Positions 1-13,560 of a stretch of DNA of 64,000 nucleotides are shown in pieces. Origin of the DNA: Sympetrum striolatum. Lineage: Eukaryota; Arthropoda; Insecta; Odonata; Libellulidae. Each line of letters starts with the position of its first letter. Within the stretch, counting starts at the first letter, position 1. The notes below the pieces were generated by a model. That model had not been told where the DNA came from, searched no databases, and saw nothing but the letters and a program-made list of their open reading frames with translations. Position numbers and translations under genes: made by a program. The stretch covers positions 75,272,841 through 75,336,840 of the forward strand of contig OX388349.1 in the NCBI GenBank assembly GCA_947579665.1, read 5' to 3'.

Positions 1-3000
1 GAAGTGACCTCAAAGTTAACACTCAAAAGAACTCAATTAATAAGAAAATTTTGAACGTTTTCCATGAGATAAGTCAAAAACACGCTCTGTTGGCAAGAAA
101 TCATGAAATTAGAGAGATATTTCTTTTTGAACCATAATGATAAAATAAGCTGTTTTTTATTAGCATATGAAAACTACTAAAACTACTTACCATCCAACAA
201 AAGTTGTATTGTTTATTCCGTGGCTTGCTGAGGATTTTATTGGTCAATGCGGGTGTATAAACCCCTTATCTAGACATCCAAGGCAAACCACTTAGAAGTG
301 AATCCAACTTATCTCGAGAATTTATTGGTGGAGAATATCAGAAGCGGGTTTCCGTTCATCGCAGTGTACACCGCATCTCAAAATTCTCCGATGATGTTTC
401 CGAACGCAAAATGCTTCGATCGGAAACAATGGCTCTCTGAGGAGATGTCTTCTTATCTAATCGCAGAAAAACTTTACTCGTAAAACTCTCGAGGAGTTTC
501 GGATTCTATCGAAATTTATCAAGCGCACATTTCCCAAGAGTTTAGCCGTTTTCTTTCCGCCGCTCTCTTCGAAATTTTGAATTGGCGTGTCTCTCCTACG
601 AACTAAATCACATGCCTTCGGAAGAAATGTGAGCACCTTTGTCATTTCGGCTGTTTGAATATAATTACAATTTTCACATGGCGTGTAAAGTGAGAAGTTG
701 TTATTTATCTCTGACACGTTAAAAACAGTAATCAATATGATGTTGAGGAATAATTGATATCGTTATATATCCTTGTAGTCATTTGTCTAGAGATTCTATT
801 CTGAGTTTATTTTTGTTCAAATACGTAAGAAGTGTGGTTTGCAATGAAGTCTTAGCGTGACGATAACGAAGCGTATCTTCATTTGCATCCTGATAACATA
901 GTAACATTAATCTTTGGAAATGAAATCTAGTGAAACTTCATTTTCACAGTAAAAGTAAAAAAAAGATAATTTTTGATTTTCCGCAGTTTACCAGGCTTTA
1001 GCGTATTTACTCCATCACGATTAATAAAACATTTTTTAAATAATTTTCTTACATCTTTTATCACTTTTATTATGCTGGATATTATGGCATACTGTAAGCA
1101 ATATATGATTACTCAATTTTTGTATAATTTTATTTTCTATATTCTTCAAACTTTTATTTGAGACTTATACGTAGAATAAGTCAATTGAATCATACTATAA
1201 GTATCGTCATTTTAAAAATAGTTATTATTCATTCAAATTATTCCATTGTGTGAACATCATTTCACTAACTGTCGACTAAAGTTTTTGCTATTTAATAGCA
1301 ATTGTTATCCCTACTTATAATTTCAAGATTATGACGTAATATAATTATATCGCTAAAAGCCAATCAACAGAACTTTCTATCTCTTTTGATTGCTAGGGTG
1401 AACAAAAATTATTAACCAAAAATCGAATTCTTCGGCTTGGAAACAGAATATCTCACGTAATTTATATATCCAACGAAATAAGAGCGCCATGCAGGTTCAT
1501 ATTATGAATGGAATTTGGCTATAATGCCATATTTATGTGATATTCGCAAATGATCATGTACTATGTATGGAAGAACTCCCCTGCACTCAGTCTATTAGCA
1601 AATTTCTAAAATAATAATAATAATATACAAAATCCAGATACGAATAAAGCAATGCATTTTATATGTGGCGGCTGAAACGGTCCCTGAATAATATTAGAAA
1701 TTATTTTTATCTATTTTCTGATCGGTATTTCCTTTCACAATAATTCGTAAACATGTTTCTTGTTATATACATTTGAATAACGTTTTCAGGCTCAAGAATA
1801 TCCGTCCTATTGTACCAATCAAACTTCTGTTTCGCCGCAGACATTCATTTCGATTGGTATTCTGGTCTCAGCAGGGACTTTATCGGAATTTATATGTTCA
1901 ACGGACATTTTGAAGTATTACGGAATTATGCAGATATGAATGCCATTTGCCAAAAAGCTCAGAAGTCGATTCTTTACGCTGTATGGAGGTCATCCCTTTG
2001 CCGTGTTGGGAATTATTTTTGCCTCTGTTTTATAAGTGCTCTGCCAAAAATAAATGAAAAAGATTCGAAGAATAATTTTGAATTATGTAAGGGCACTGGA
2101 ACTGTAGACAAATTCTTCTCCGCAAATGCTTGCCAAAAACGTACCGATGTTTTCTTGTTTCGACGTGGAAAAATTCTGAGAAAATGATAAGAATTTAAAA
2201 AGGAAGCCAAGGAACTTCTTGGTGGTTTGCTATCTTAAGAGAGGTTCATATAGTTTCTAAAAGATGGCATTCGTATATTTTTGTACGGAAATTCGATTAC
2301 GAGTTTCTTTTCGGAGATTGACTGTAGATTTACGAAGTCAAGTTACAATTAAAATGTCGTAGATAATTACTCTTGTTGAATTTGTTGGGTTTGTTCGTTT
2401 TACTATTATTTAGGCCTTCCAGAAGGAGCCAACATTTATGAATTCAACCAACTGTTAACCACTGTCCAGTTCTACCCCGCTTAAAATCCTCTGCTGGGTA
2501 ATCAAGGGTTTTAATTATGAGTCAGACCGATGAAAAAGTGATCAAATTCCAGAGAAATGTGTTAGTCATCTTATCCGATTTGTAACCTTTATATTTGCGA
2601 GTCTTTCGGAAGATCATTGAACGCTTTTGGGTAGTGAAATGAATTTCTGTGCCTCAAGTACTCTCTTCCTCCAAGTATGACTGTATTTTAGTTTGTCCAT
2701 TAATTCCGAGCGGTTAAGCGGAAAAGCATGAAAACAGCCGAATCTAAAGCTCAAACAACGTTAGCTGCTTAATTTGTTTTGGGTGATTAAATCATCCTTT
2801 GATGTCAAAACTGAATTCATGACACGTCGCTTTTACTTTCAAAGGATTTAATTTATTTTTCTAGCTGATGTTATCATAAAAGGAACGGGATTAGAAAGGA
2901 GCAACATGGCATCAGATGTAATCTCGTGAATTCTTAATGTTATGAGATATGCCATTCACATGTAGTGAGCGAATTAACGCGGAATGGCAATTATGTCTAA

Positions 3001-5433
3001 TTCGGAAGTAATTTATACTGACCGTTCCTAGTTGTAAAGATATCGTGTACGGAGTAGCTGAAGATCTGAGATATTGTTATTTACAATAAGCCACCTAGAT
3101 TAGAAAATGGTTAAAAATATCGTTAAACAATTTCGATAACTTTAAAAGCTTACTTTCTGGGAATTTTTTTAATTGAAAAATTATACTTAGTGGATACGAA
3201 AATCTATTCTACGGTACCGATTGGTTGTAATGTTTTACTTTTGCTTTGGAAAAAAAGAATTCCTCCAGAGAAAAATCTTCCTCCCGGAGAGGGCAGAATT
3301 CCCAACTATACAAGCCGTAAGATAATATTTGGTGAGGTATACTAAGGAAGATAAGGAATTGAGGTTGAATACACTTATTTTCCTATCTGAGCCATAATTA
3401 ATTCTTTGAATTAATCCTATACCTATAAGTAAGTTTCGTGAGTGCAGTGCATGAACACCATAAATAAGACGTAGAATTGATCAGGATATAATTAGAATAA
3501 GTGTTAGTTGTCAGTATCACTCTTAGCATCTTTCACATTAGAACATCCGTTTGCAAGACTGAGATAGGATGCCGAAATTAAAGACATTTAGTCTACCCTG
3601 CGCAAATGCAAGAATAGTTTTCCGTATAATTTTCAACCAAGGCAAGTTTTCCATTTTATTATTTTTGCTTGGAAATATTGTCGATTGACATAAAATAATA
3701 CAGGTATAGAAGTAATTGGAGTAAGAAAATTATGTAAAAGAATTAACAGTTCAATTGGATTTAAATTTGGATGAATATTTTGGGATGAGGCAGAATATTT
3801 GGAATGTCATATTTTGAAGTCTCTCTCACATTTTCAGTTTCTGCTCATTGCCTCTGATTTATGATTTTTATAATTTCTCTTTAATAAACAGTAGTCCGTA
3901 ATCAGCTTCATTTTAATCGTTGGTGAATTTATGATTGAAAAGAAAGCGTGATTAAACTCTATATTGCTACTAGATATCATGTATTTTGAGTGTGTTGTGT
4001 TAATGGAATTCATTATGTATTGACTGTTTATTATTCATCATGCCTAAATTATTATGTACATTATGTATTGACTAACTGTGAATATGTTGATTGACTTGTC
4101 CTATACATGCCTATGTATGTCTCAGGATTAATATATATTATTATTATTATTAATGGAGTATGTTTCTCGACCACTTCCGCTTAGGTAATTTCTGCAAATT
4201 TATTCAATTGAGTTTTTAAGGCACTTTTAGGTTCAGAATCCGTGAATTGTTTTACCCAGAAATATTGATTGATGGCTGCATTCGTTTTGTTTGGAAATGG
4301 AATGGACTGCATTTCATCTGAACTGTGATTTTATGCCAAATGACGTTGAAATAAGTGTGGAAAGCGGTAGATTAGGGATTTTTCCTCCCCATTCAAAGAT
4401 GTCATCGTTGACGCCCTTCAAGTTCTGAAATCGCCGCCTTTCGCTGTCTTTTGCCACGTGCCTCAAATACGCTATTATTTACTCTTCACTCACGCCCTCC
4501 GAACTGTTGACAAAGCTTCGAATCTTCCTCAAATGGCATTCCACGCCAAAGTCACCTTTTACTCCGATTTTCCGTTCGCCTTATCTGCCGCCCGCTCGCC
4601 TTTTAGATGAGGCGCTCGGCTCGATGCTATCTGTCTCTACCTTTTCGCCGATAAGAGGACGAAAATTTGGCTCCGTTATCCGCACTTTGTGTAACTTGGA
4701 CTCTTTTCCTCCTTCAAACGACTACTCCGTACGTTTTCTCCTTTCACCTGTTCAGTTTGTATTCGAAGTTTGGGAAACTCTTTTCCTCCGGAGGAATTGG
4801 ATAATGCTATCGAAACCCTTTGGGTGGAAGAAATTGATCGTAATTTGAAGAGTAAGTTGGCGATTGAACGGTTGTTTGGCACAGATAAGCCTCCGTCGCA
4901 ACGAATCTTCAGCCGTGAATAATCCATTGAACTCCCCCAGATGCCCTCGAGATTATCAACCGATTATCTTTTTTTCTCCCAAAGCCATTTATAAGGAAAG
5001 TTCATTTATTTTTCCTTAATTTATTTCTTTAAATCTGTGAATTTATGCCAGGAAATTAACTGCGCAAGTGGCGGAAATGTGTATCTTTGCAGTAGATGTT
5101 TTACAAGATGGAGGTGTCTAGCGATAATCCTTAGATCCCGTTACAGACAACTTTAATAGCGTAAATCGAACGTAACGTATTAGTCAATCCCTTCGATTTA
5201 TGTATCTTTTGAGAGATACACTAAAGTAGTCGGTTAAAACATTTGTATGTAAATGTGTGTATTAAAAAAGTCCGCGCATTAAGAGTTTGTTTAACAATCG
5301 CGATAGTTAAACAAATTCTAGCAAAGATCTAGAGTTCTGAAGATAAATCAAAAAACTTTCATTACGGGAACGTAAACGAATTTCCAATTGAGATACTTGA
5401 CTACAGACTTATATCCATTACTTGTTTTGCTTA
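1..5433. other. No gene recognised; inferred tetraspanin intron 2
   Basis: Mostly AT-rich sequence without a supported exon. A stretch at 4390-4950 is richer in GC and has overlapping open frames on both strands, none recognisable. The (ATT)n run at 4129-4152, preceded by YR-rich unique sequence, may be a LINE 3' tail, but no coding part is visible. Confidence 0.6.
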
Positions 5434-6121
5434 TTACTCTCTCCATATACGTATTATAGAGAAAGTATTGTTTTCATGAAAAAAATCGAATTTGAGATTT
5501 CGACGGAAATACATGTTTTGGGGTCCTTAGAACACGTTTTGACCATTATCAGAATGATGTCTGTGTATGAGTGTGTCTATGTATGTGCTTGTGGGCGCTC
5601 TAACGTAAAAACTAGTAGTCATATCAATACCAAACTTCATATATAGCACTGTGGTGGGTGCTGTCAGAGTTGATTAGTTTATGGAGTAAATCGGTTTACC
5701 GGAAATAGAGCTTTATTCTTCGAAGCAAATTTCCGTTTTTGCAAACTATCTCCATAAATATGATATTTAAGTATATTCTATTATTTATAAAAATTTTAGA
5801 AAATGTAATTTACTATAGCTTTTGTATGAAACACATTTTTTATAACTGATTGTTTAAGAGTGATTCATGAAATACTGATAAACCGGAAGTTGCTTATTAT
5901 GTACTTTGTGGGCGCTCTGGGCGAAAGGCCAATTCATCGTTTTTCATCAAAAATGTCCCGAAAAACATTATTTATAATGTTTGTGACGTAAAAGATAATA
6001 TTATATAAATCAATCTCTTATCTTACAAGTTTAGATTGAATATAGAGTTCGAAAATACTGTCGTAGATAAATATTTACATATTATATAGGGAGAAAGTCA
6101 TGTGCTGGCCACATCAGATTT
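5434..6121 (-). mobile_element. DINE/Helentron-like interspersed repeat, copy 1 (inverted)
   Basis: Minus-strand copy of a family seen four times in this window. Read on the minus strand it begins with TCTGATGTGGCCAGCACATG and ACTTTCTCC. It then runs through blocks containing 'cttccggtt' and 'gagcgcccacaa', a short CA-rich stretch, 'gacccc' and 'tttccg', and ends in an imperfect hairpin whose arms are TACTTTCTC and GAGAGAGTA. It is non-coding. It keeps the internal block with 'gcgcccacaaagtacataa', so it is closer to full length than copy 2. The family assignment is structural: subterminal inverted repeats, an internal simple repeat and a 3' hairpin. Confidence 0.8.
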
Positions 6122-6744
6122 TAGATGGTACTTTTAGTGGATGACAGTTTGTTTAGCATATGGCCCGTCAAATGATTACTGTGGATGTTTGAAGGACCTA
6201 GCATTTAAAGTGTTTTATTAATCACTATTATAGTCACATTTGTAGATAGTAAAAAAATATCAGAAAGCGTTATTTAAGCTGTGAATATAAGTTATGCATC
6301 ATTTTATTATAGTCTTCTTATGGTTGATATATTAAAACAATCCACATAAATTTCGGTAACGCTGTATAGTTGTAAGAATATACCACCAAGTAGAGTATTT
6401 TAAAATGGAATATAACATGAAGGAAACGTAAAAGTTTTTTTAAAGATTCGTTGGTCGACCAACTGTTACATACTAAAAGCTGTAAAGTAGATGTTTGTTG
6501 CTTCGCTAAATATTGATAAGTCTTAAAAGAATTAGATTTGGTAATTAAATAACCATTATTTGATTTAATCTTTACACCTCAAATAGAAAAAAATTGCTGG
6601 GTTGAAATTTGCCGATTTTTTTCGGGCCTTTTCTCAAAGAAAGATCACCACTTATAGACGAAATTGCAAATTTTCTGACGGACTGTAGAAATACTTCATG
6701 CAAATAGTTTAAGGAAAGGTAATACTTTGCGCGAAATCTTTTTT

Positions 6745-6812
6745 CTGGCTCGATAGCTCAATTGGGAGAGGAACTGACCCTTGAGAATAAACATGGTTTA
6801 TAACACCGTCTC
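6745..6812 (+). repeat. Degenerate tRNA-like (SINE head?) sequence
   Basis: TAGCTCAATTGGGAGAGGA matches a Pol III A box and D-arm. About 35 nt further on, 'ggtttataacacc' is only a weak B box. A full cloverleaf does not form. Best read as an old tRNA-derived SINE head. Confidence 0.3.
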
Positions 6813-7631
6813 CTTCGACATATTCCTTCAAAGATAATGCAAGTCTTTATTTTTCAATCTCACAACTGTTGATTTTCTGTAATTGTGCCGAAAAACTGAA
6901 ATTAGTGTTTGTAGTACGTCACAGGCATTGCGACATCGATGACGAATGCTAAGAATGTCTGAGGAAGTCCTCAGTGAGTTATTTCGAAGGAATACCATAC
7001 GCCATTCATTTGCTAATTTTAAAAAGTACCAAACAATGTTCGCAAGCGTTCTAGGGACGACGAAAGTCCTCTTAATCAAAGTTTAGAGATGCAACTGTAG
7101 CGGAAGTAATTTACTCCGAAAATTATCCGAGTTTCGAGCTAAGAAACGATTCAGAATGCTGAAAAAGGAATTTCACTTCTTGTGTACGTAGTTTGGCCAA
7201 CTTTGCCTCTATTCTCCGAATCTTCAAATGCGGAGGATGCGGTAAAACAATAATTAAATGAGCTGAATTGTAAGAGAGGGAGGGAATAACGCACAGCGTA
7301 ATGAATAGTGTTAATTAGTAGAGAATACTTGTTCCCAAGTAATTTTTTGCTTCCTACAATCTAGCAAGGACATACGCAATAACGATCAAACGAACTGAAA
7401 ACATTCTATAGTCCATTCCATAATTAGATGACATAGAGCCATATTAGGGGTATATGTAATTAGTATATTGATTGTTACAGTACTTACTTCCAAAAGTAGC
7501 TTATGTGTTACCGTTGGAAGAAGAAGAGAAAGATATTCAGAAATAAAAGGGTAGAAGAGTGTCCTAAAGAATTGTAACTTTCAACTAATTATGTATTGAA
7601 ATGTAACGACTTTGGAGTGATTACTATTAGA

Positions 7632-7677
7632 TCGGACATTAACCAATCATACATTTTAATCGGACATTAACCAATCA
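7632..7677 (+). repeat. Short direct repeat, two copies
   Basis: The sequence TCGGACATTAACCAATCAT occurs twice in a row with a short AT spacer ('acattttaa'). A shorter piece (tatcggacatta) recurs near 9937. No function visible. Confidence 0.7.
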
Positions 7678-10164
7678 TGAATAACACAAACTGGTAGAAG
7701 ACCCTCTTTCAATTTGGAACGTTCAAAAATACGCTATTTTAGGTGACTTATTCGTGATTTTACTATGAATCAGCTGACCTACAAAGCCAAGTGTACTTGC
7801 TTACAGAAGCAAGCTTAAGTGGCTATAATACCATGAAACAGTGTTTACATTAAAAAGGGAGGAATTTCGAACAAGGAAAAATGTGTGGAAATTCGTAGAA
7901 TGCTGGAATCCGCTGATTGTGTGTCCTCGAGGTGCGATGATTGGGTCTTAGGAAATGAAACTCGTTCGGTTGAAGTTCGAAGAAAGAGATTTTTCCTTGT
8001 ATTATGGAGGAGGAAACAGGTTTTGAGATGATGTAATCTGAATTATTACTGCGTGATATATGTATATTAAACTGGCTCTCTAGGGATAGGTTAAAGGTGA
8101 GACAGCGGGTGGAAATGTAAGGAAAAACTTCGTTTTGATAAAAAGTTGATCGTTAGCAGATATTAATGACATGCAAAGAGTACTTGATGGATAGATAATG
8201 AGCAATATCAGGAAGGAAAAGTGATCTCATTGCTTCAGACTTGAATAGAAACGTTGCGAGTACCTACTCTTATGTCATAAAATCATAACTATGATTATTA
8301 CTTGCTGAATTATATGCTATTAAAGGTAGTAGTAAGTAGAATTCCGATTAATATACTTCAGCTCACGAGATACCGCATTAGCAACAGTCTCCCGATTTTA
8401 TTTTGTCAAGTCGTAAGGAAATACCATGTAAACTGCTAAAAAATGTAACTAGGTGATCGTCGGTTATTTTCTTAATTGTGGGACGGAAATGAATATCAAA
8501 GTTATGCCCTGAAGGATATAGTTTTTTTTATAGAACTCTCCTTCATTATGATTGCCTTATCTTTAGTCATTTTACTGCTTCTGTCGCAGGTTCAAATATT
8601 GATTATGATTGTAAAAATATCATTTAAAACTTTCCTTGTTATACATTTTGAATGTTTTCATAGAATTATTTTAAAAGTTCTTTGAGAAAAATCCGTAGAT
8701 TAATTGATGTAAAAAATACACAATATCCATATTAATCTTACCAAGTAATTTATGGTATTTAATCAATTTTCATATTTTATGTTAACTTCTCCATTTTCCA
8801 TTTATTTTCAATAGCACGAGCTTATCAAAGCTGATTAGAAGGAAATCCTTGCTCGTGTCTAGTTTATATTGGCAGGGAAGACTGCAAGAGCATTATTGGG
8901 AAATTCGGGGAACTAAGGTTCGGATTTATTTATTCGATATTAAAGGAAATAGCGTAGTACGGAGGACCTTCCATCTGCAAAACTCCTTGTATAATTGGAT
9001 CAGGTGTTATCTCCAGTTCGAATGTTTTTCCGTTTGCATGAAGCACTCCGATATTTGTGAACCTACTTTCAATATTTATCTCGATTTCTTTTTGCCGCCT
9101 CCTCGCAAAAAGTCTCGCAAATACGAGAGGCTCTCCAATTACCATTCTTCCTTCATTCATTCGTCCAACAAGTTTACGCTCTGAATTATTTCAGCCGACT
9201 GACTCTTCATCAAGTTTATAACTTTCGCAATCCTGGAAATATTTCTAGTTAACATCACGTAACATTTTAGATCTTGTTTACCGAATAACTCGAATTCGCT
9301 GCTGGATTCCAACACTTCTTGCAAGTAGATTTATAAATTTTATGCCCTGGGGGAATTCAGTTTAGTTAGGGAGAATATTTGGAATGCGATAACTACCTTG
9401 ATTTAAGCTTATTTTCAGGAAGCGAAAATTTTGAAGCTCGCAACGTTCTAAATTAAATCATTCTCGTAAAACATGTTAATAAATCAAGTGATATGCATCC
9501 CATTTCCAGCTAAATATTAAGCCTTAAATTCCTTTCATGATAACTGTTTGTCCACTTACGGAAGATTTCTGACAGAAAACGTAAATCATGAAATTGCGAG
9601 AAATGTTTTATTACGTAATTTATGTTGTCTAGACAATGTTAAGATAAGAATCCAATTGGCATTACAAGTTGACCCAACTAACTCAATTCAGAAGAATAAT
9701 ATGGTCACTCAGTCCTAGTTCTCCCCAGATATATTTTAAGGGATTAACAGGAATATTTGTCCTGAATATAGTGTTATTCTGATATTTGAGTCTTAAAGCT
9801 CTAGTTTTTCTCATGTGTGTAAATCCTTTGCTTGACCAAACGCACTGGATCTTCGTGATATTCATGATCAGAGGGTGAATGGATATATGGAAGTTTGGAG
9901 TTTAAGAGTTCATCAACGTTGTTTGAAATGTTTCTTATCGGACATTAAATTCATAACTACGGTATAATATTTTAACATAACTTGTTATTCCATGTAATTT
10001 TGAAAGTTTATAATCACATACGCTTGTGGTGTCTACGTTGTTTTCAGTTAAATCCATTTTAAGCATCTATATTGATCGTATTGTGACAGAAAACGCACAA
10101 ATGTTTTACAACTGAGTCCAATTGCGCTGCAAATATCTCTTGATAATAATCTCTATCCATATCT

Positions 10165-11275
10165 GTAATATATACGAGTAAAATGTTGCTTGCATACTGC
10201 AAGCAGATCGACAACACTATTTTCATGTCGGCATCATATCCGGACGGCCATCAAAAGAAAAAAAAAGATTGAAATTTTTCTTAAAATTTGCCTAAATTCC
10301 ATCGTCCTGCATCGAACCCGGGTCTTTACTGTGAACTTACTATGCAGCACAATAGAACATCACCATCTCTAACGATGTGTGAAAATTCAAGCAGAAATAT
10401 GGGCTACAACTGCCTCAAAAGACGTTCTAATTTTTACGAATTTAAATGGCTCTCTGGATTCGAACCAAGGACGATCTTGGAAATCTAAAAAATTTTTCTG
10501 AAAGTTATTTATGATCTCTATCTATATGCCGAATTTGAAGTTTCTATATTATTGGTAAAGGTTTCAAAATAATTCCTAAAAATCGGATTAACTTCAGATT
10601 GCAGAGACACCTGGTGTCGAACCCAGGACTCTTTGATAGCTGTGAATGCACTGTTTGATTTGTATGGACTTGATCTTTGTACATGCAAAGTTTGAAGTTG
10701 ATATCGTGCCGGGAAGTACCTAAAATTTGTTTCCGTTATCTCCGTAAGAAAAGCATTGGGAAGTGCAAATGGTCCTCTGGGATCGAACCAAGGACCATAA
10801 GCTAATATGTAAAATTCGATTATGAAATAAATTCATGATATCTATTGACGTGCCGAGTTTCAATAATCCATGTTATCGGGAAAGGATCCAAAAAAAATCT
10901 TAAAAATCGCCGCAATGCATTTTAAACGGCCGATTTTTGCCCCGGCCTAGCATCGAACCAAGGACAATATTCGAAGATGTCTTTCCGATTTTCGTTGGCT
11001 ATGCACGGCATTTAGCGGTCCCTCGAGTTTCAACTCTCTGCTTTTCCGGGAAGTGCCTCAAAAAAATTTTCGAAAATCCCCGCCATGTAATCTTATGGGG
11101 AAAATCGCGACTTTGGGGCCCTCTGGAATCGAACCCATGACACTGAGGTTCAAAATCGCAATTTTTCTGGAGGTTATACGTTATGGCCAATATGTCGTAA
11201 AAATTTCAAGCCATTGACGCTAGTGGTTTAGCCTGTGACTTTGTATCCTCTCTATATATATCTATTATATATAGA
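10165..11275 (+). repeat. Array unit A
   Basis: First unit, with six monomers. The best T-arm is in monomer 3 (10611-10628), where CCTGG and CCAGG pair around GTTCGACA on the minus strand. Monomer 5 has an inner inverted repeat, AAAAATCG/CGATTTTT. No A-box/D-arm partner is placed consistently, so these are not tRNA genes. Confidence 0.8.
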
Positions 11276-11289
11276 TGCTTCTCCGGATT

Positions 11290-12375
11290 CATTCATATAT
11301 CATACGAGTAAAATGTAGCTTGCATACTGCAAGCAGATCGGCAATACTAATTTCATATCGGCATCATATCGGGACAGTGCTCAATTTAACAAAAATAAAT
11401 ATTCAAAATATTCTTAAAATTCGCTGTTATTTTATCGTCTTGCATCGAACCCAGGTCTTACTGGTAAACTTACTATGCAGCACAATAGAAGTTCACCATC
11501 TCTAACTATGTGTGAAAATTCAAGCAGAAATATTGGTTACAACTGCCTCAAAAGACGTTCTTATTTTCACGAATGTAAATGCCTCTCTGGATTCGAACCA
11601 CGGACAATCTTGGAAATCTTAAACCTGCTTCTGAAAGTTATTTATGAACTCTATCTATATGCCGAATTTCAAGTTTCTTTATTATTGGGAAAGCTTTCAA
11701 AAAAATAACTAAAAATCGGATCAACTTCTGATTTCAGAGACACCTGGTGTCGAACCCAGGACATATTGTAAGCTGTGAATGCATAGTTTGATTCGTAAGG
11801 ACTTGCTTTTGTATCATGCAAAGTTTGAAGTCGATAGCATAACGTAAAGTGCCTAAAATGTGTTTCCGTAATCTCAATAAGAAATGCATTGTGGAGTACA
11901 AATGGCCCTCTGGGATCGAACCAAGGACCATAAGCGAATTAAAAAAAATTGATTATGGAACATATTTATGATTTCTAACCCCATGCCAAATTTCAAGTTT
12001 CCATGCATTCGGAAAGGGGTCCAAAAAAATCTTAAAAATCGCCACAACGCATTTTAAACGGCCGATTTTTCCCCCAACCTAGCATCGAACCCAGGATATT
12101 TTCCGTAAAACTCGTTTATGTTTTCGATAGAATATGGTCATATATATAGGCTCCTTGAGTTTTAATTCTCTACCTATACGGGAAGTATTTTTTTTTAATT
12201 CCCGAAAATCAAAGCAATGCATTTAAACGGGAAAAATCGGGACTTTGGGGCCCTCTGGAATCAAACCCATGACACTGAGGATCAAAGTCGCTTTTTTCCT
12301 GGGAGTTTCACGTTATGGCCAATATGTCATAAAAATTTCAGATCAATGACGCTTATAGTTTAGGCTGTGAATTTG
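11290..12375 (+). repeat. Array unit B
   Basis: Second unit, head-to-tail with A and alignable to it along its whole length with scattered substitutions. In the last monomer the T-arm core has decayed from TCGAAC to TCAAAC (12261). It ends in a (TATC)n stretch at 12376-12400. Confidence 0.8.
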
Positions 12376-12439
12376 TATCCTATCTATCTATCTATCTATA
12401 TAGGTATATATATGAATGAATCCGGAGAAGCATCTATAT

Positions 12440-13560
12440 ATAATAGATATATATATATATATATAGAGAGGATACAAAGTCACAGGCTAAACCACTAGCC
12501 TCAATGGCTTGAAATTTTTACCACATATTGGCCATAACGTATAACCTCCAGGAAAATTGCGATTTTGAACCTCGGTGTCATGGGTTCGATTCCAGAGGGC
12601 CCCAAAGTCCCGATTTTTCCCGTTTAAATGCATTGCTCTGATTTTCGGGAATTAAAAAAAAATACTTCCCGTATAGGTAGAAAATTAAAACTCAAGGAGC
12701 CTATATATATGGTCATGATCTATCGAAAACATAAATGGGTTTAACGGAAAACATCCTGGGTTCGATGCTAGGTTGGGGCAAAAATCGGCCGTTTAAATTG
12801 CATTGTGGAGATTTTTAAGATTTATTTTGGACCCTTTCCCGATGGAATGGAAACTTGAAATTCGGCATGGAGTTGGAGATCAATAATAAATTTCAGGATC
12901 AAATTTTATATATTCGCTGATGGTCCTTGGTTCGATCCCAGAGGGACATTTAAATTCCTCAATGCATTTCTTACGGAGATAACGGAAACAAATTATAGGT
13001 ACTTCCCGGCGCGATAAAGACTTCAAACTTTGCATTATGAAAGATACAGTGTATACAAATCAAACTGTGCATTCTCGGCTGTCAATGTGTCCTTGGTTCG
13101 ACACCAGGCCTCACTAATATCGGTAACTGATCCGATTTTCAATAATTATTTTGAACCCTTTCCCAACAATATAGAAACTTGAAATTCGGCGTGTAGATAA
13201 AAATCATAAATAATTTTCATAAACATTTTTTAGATTTCCAAGATCGTCCTTGGTTCGAATCCAGAGAGCCATTTAAATTCGTGAAAATAAGTACGTCTTT
13301 TGAGGCAGTTGTAGCCAATATTTCTGCTTGAATTTTCACACATAGTTAGAGATGGCGATATTCTTTTGTGCTGCATAGTACGTCCAACAGTAAAGACCCG
13401 GGTTCGATGCCAGACGATGGAATTTCAGTGAATTTTAAGAAAAATTTCAATCCATTTTTTCTTTTGATGGCCGTCCTGATATGATGCCGACATGAAAACA
13501 GTGTTGTCGATCTGCTTGCAGTATGCAAGCAACATTTTACTCGTATATATATATATATGA
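12440..13560 (-). repeat. Array unit C (inverted)
   Basis: Third unit in opposite orientation, facing unit B across a ~65-bp AT-rich spacer that holds 'gaatgaatccggagaagcat'. B and C therefore form a foldback with arms of about 1.1 kb. The same spacer motif is repeated at 13572 beyond the outer end of C and appears inverted at the A/B junction (11270-11300). Confidence 0.8.

Larger units (their letters stand above)
6122..10164. other. No gene recognised
   Basis: AT-rich, inferred intronic. Holds a weak tRNA-like box at 6745-6812 and a 19-bp direct repeat near 7632-7677. Open frames on both strands at 8849-9184 overlap each other and match nothing I recognise. Confidence 0.6.

Noticed and set aside
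1810..2187. 125-codon open frame, plus strand
   Set aside because: It starts at a non-ATG codon and has no recognisable domain. A frame of this length is expected several times by chance in 64 kb read in six frames.
4507..4927. Overlapping open frames on both strands
   Set aside because: A GC-richer patch lowers stop-codon frequency; no family resemblance and no convincing splice context.
8849..9184. 111-codon plus-strand frame and its 76-codon antisense frame
   Set aside because: Neither strand shows a known domain and both are open over the same stretch, as expected by chance.
10190..11708. Repeated short open frames starting MHTASRS or similar, found in all three array units
   Set aside because: They recur because the DNA is repeated. 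Frames break at different points in each unit, so coding is not supported.
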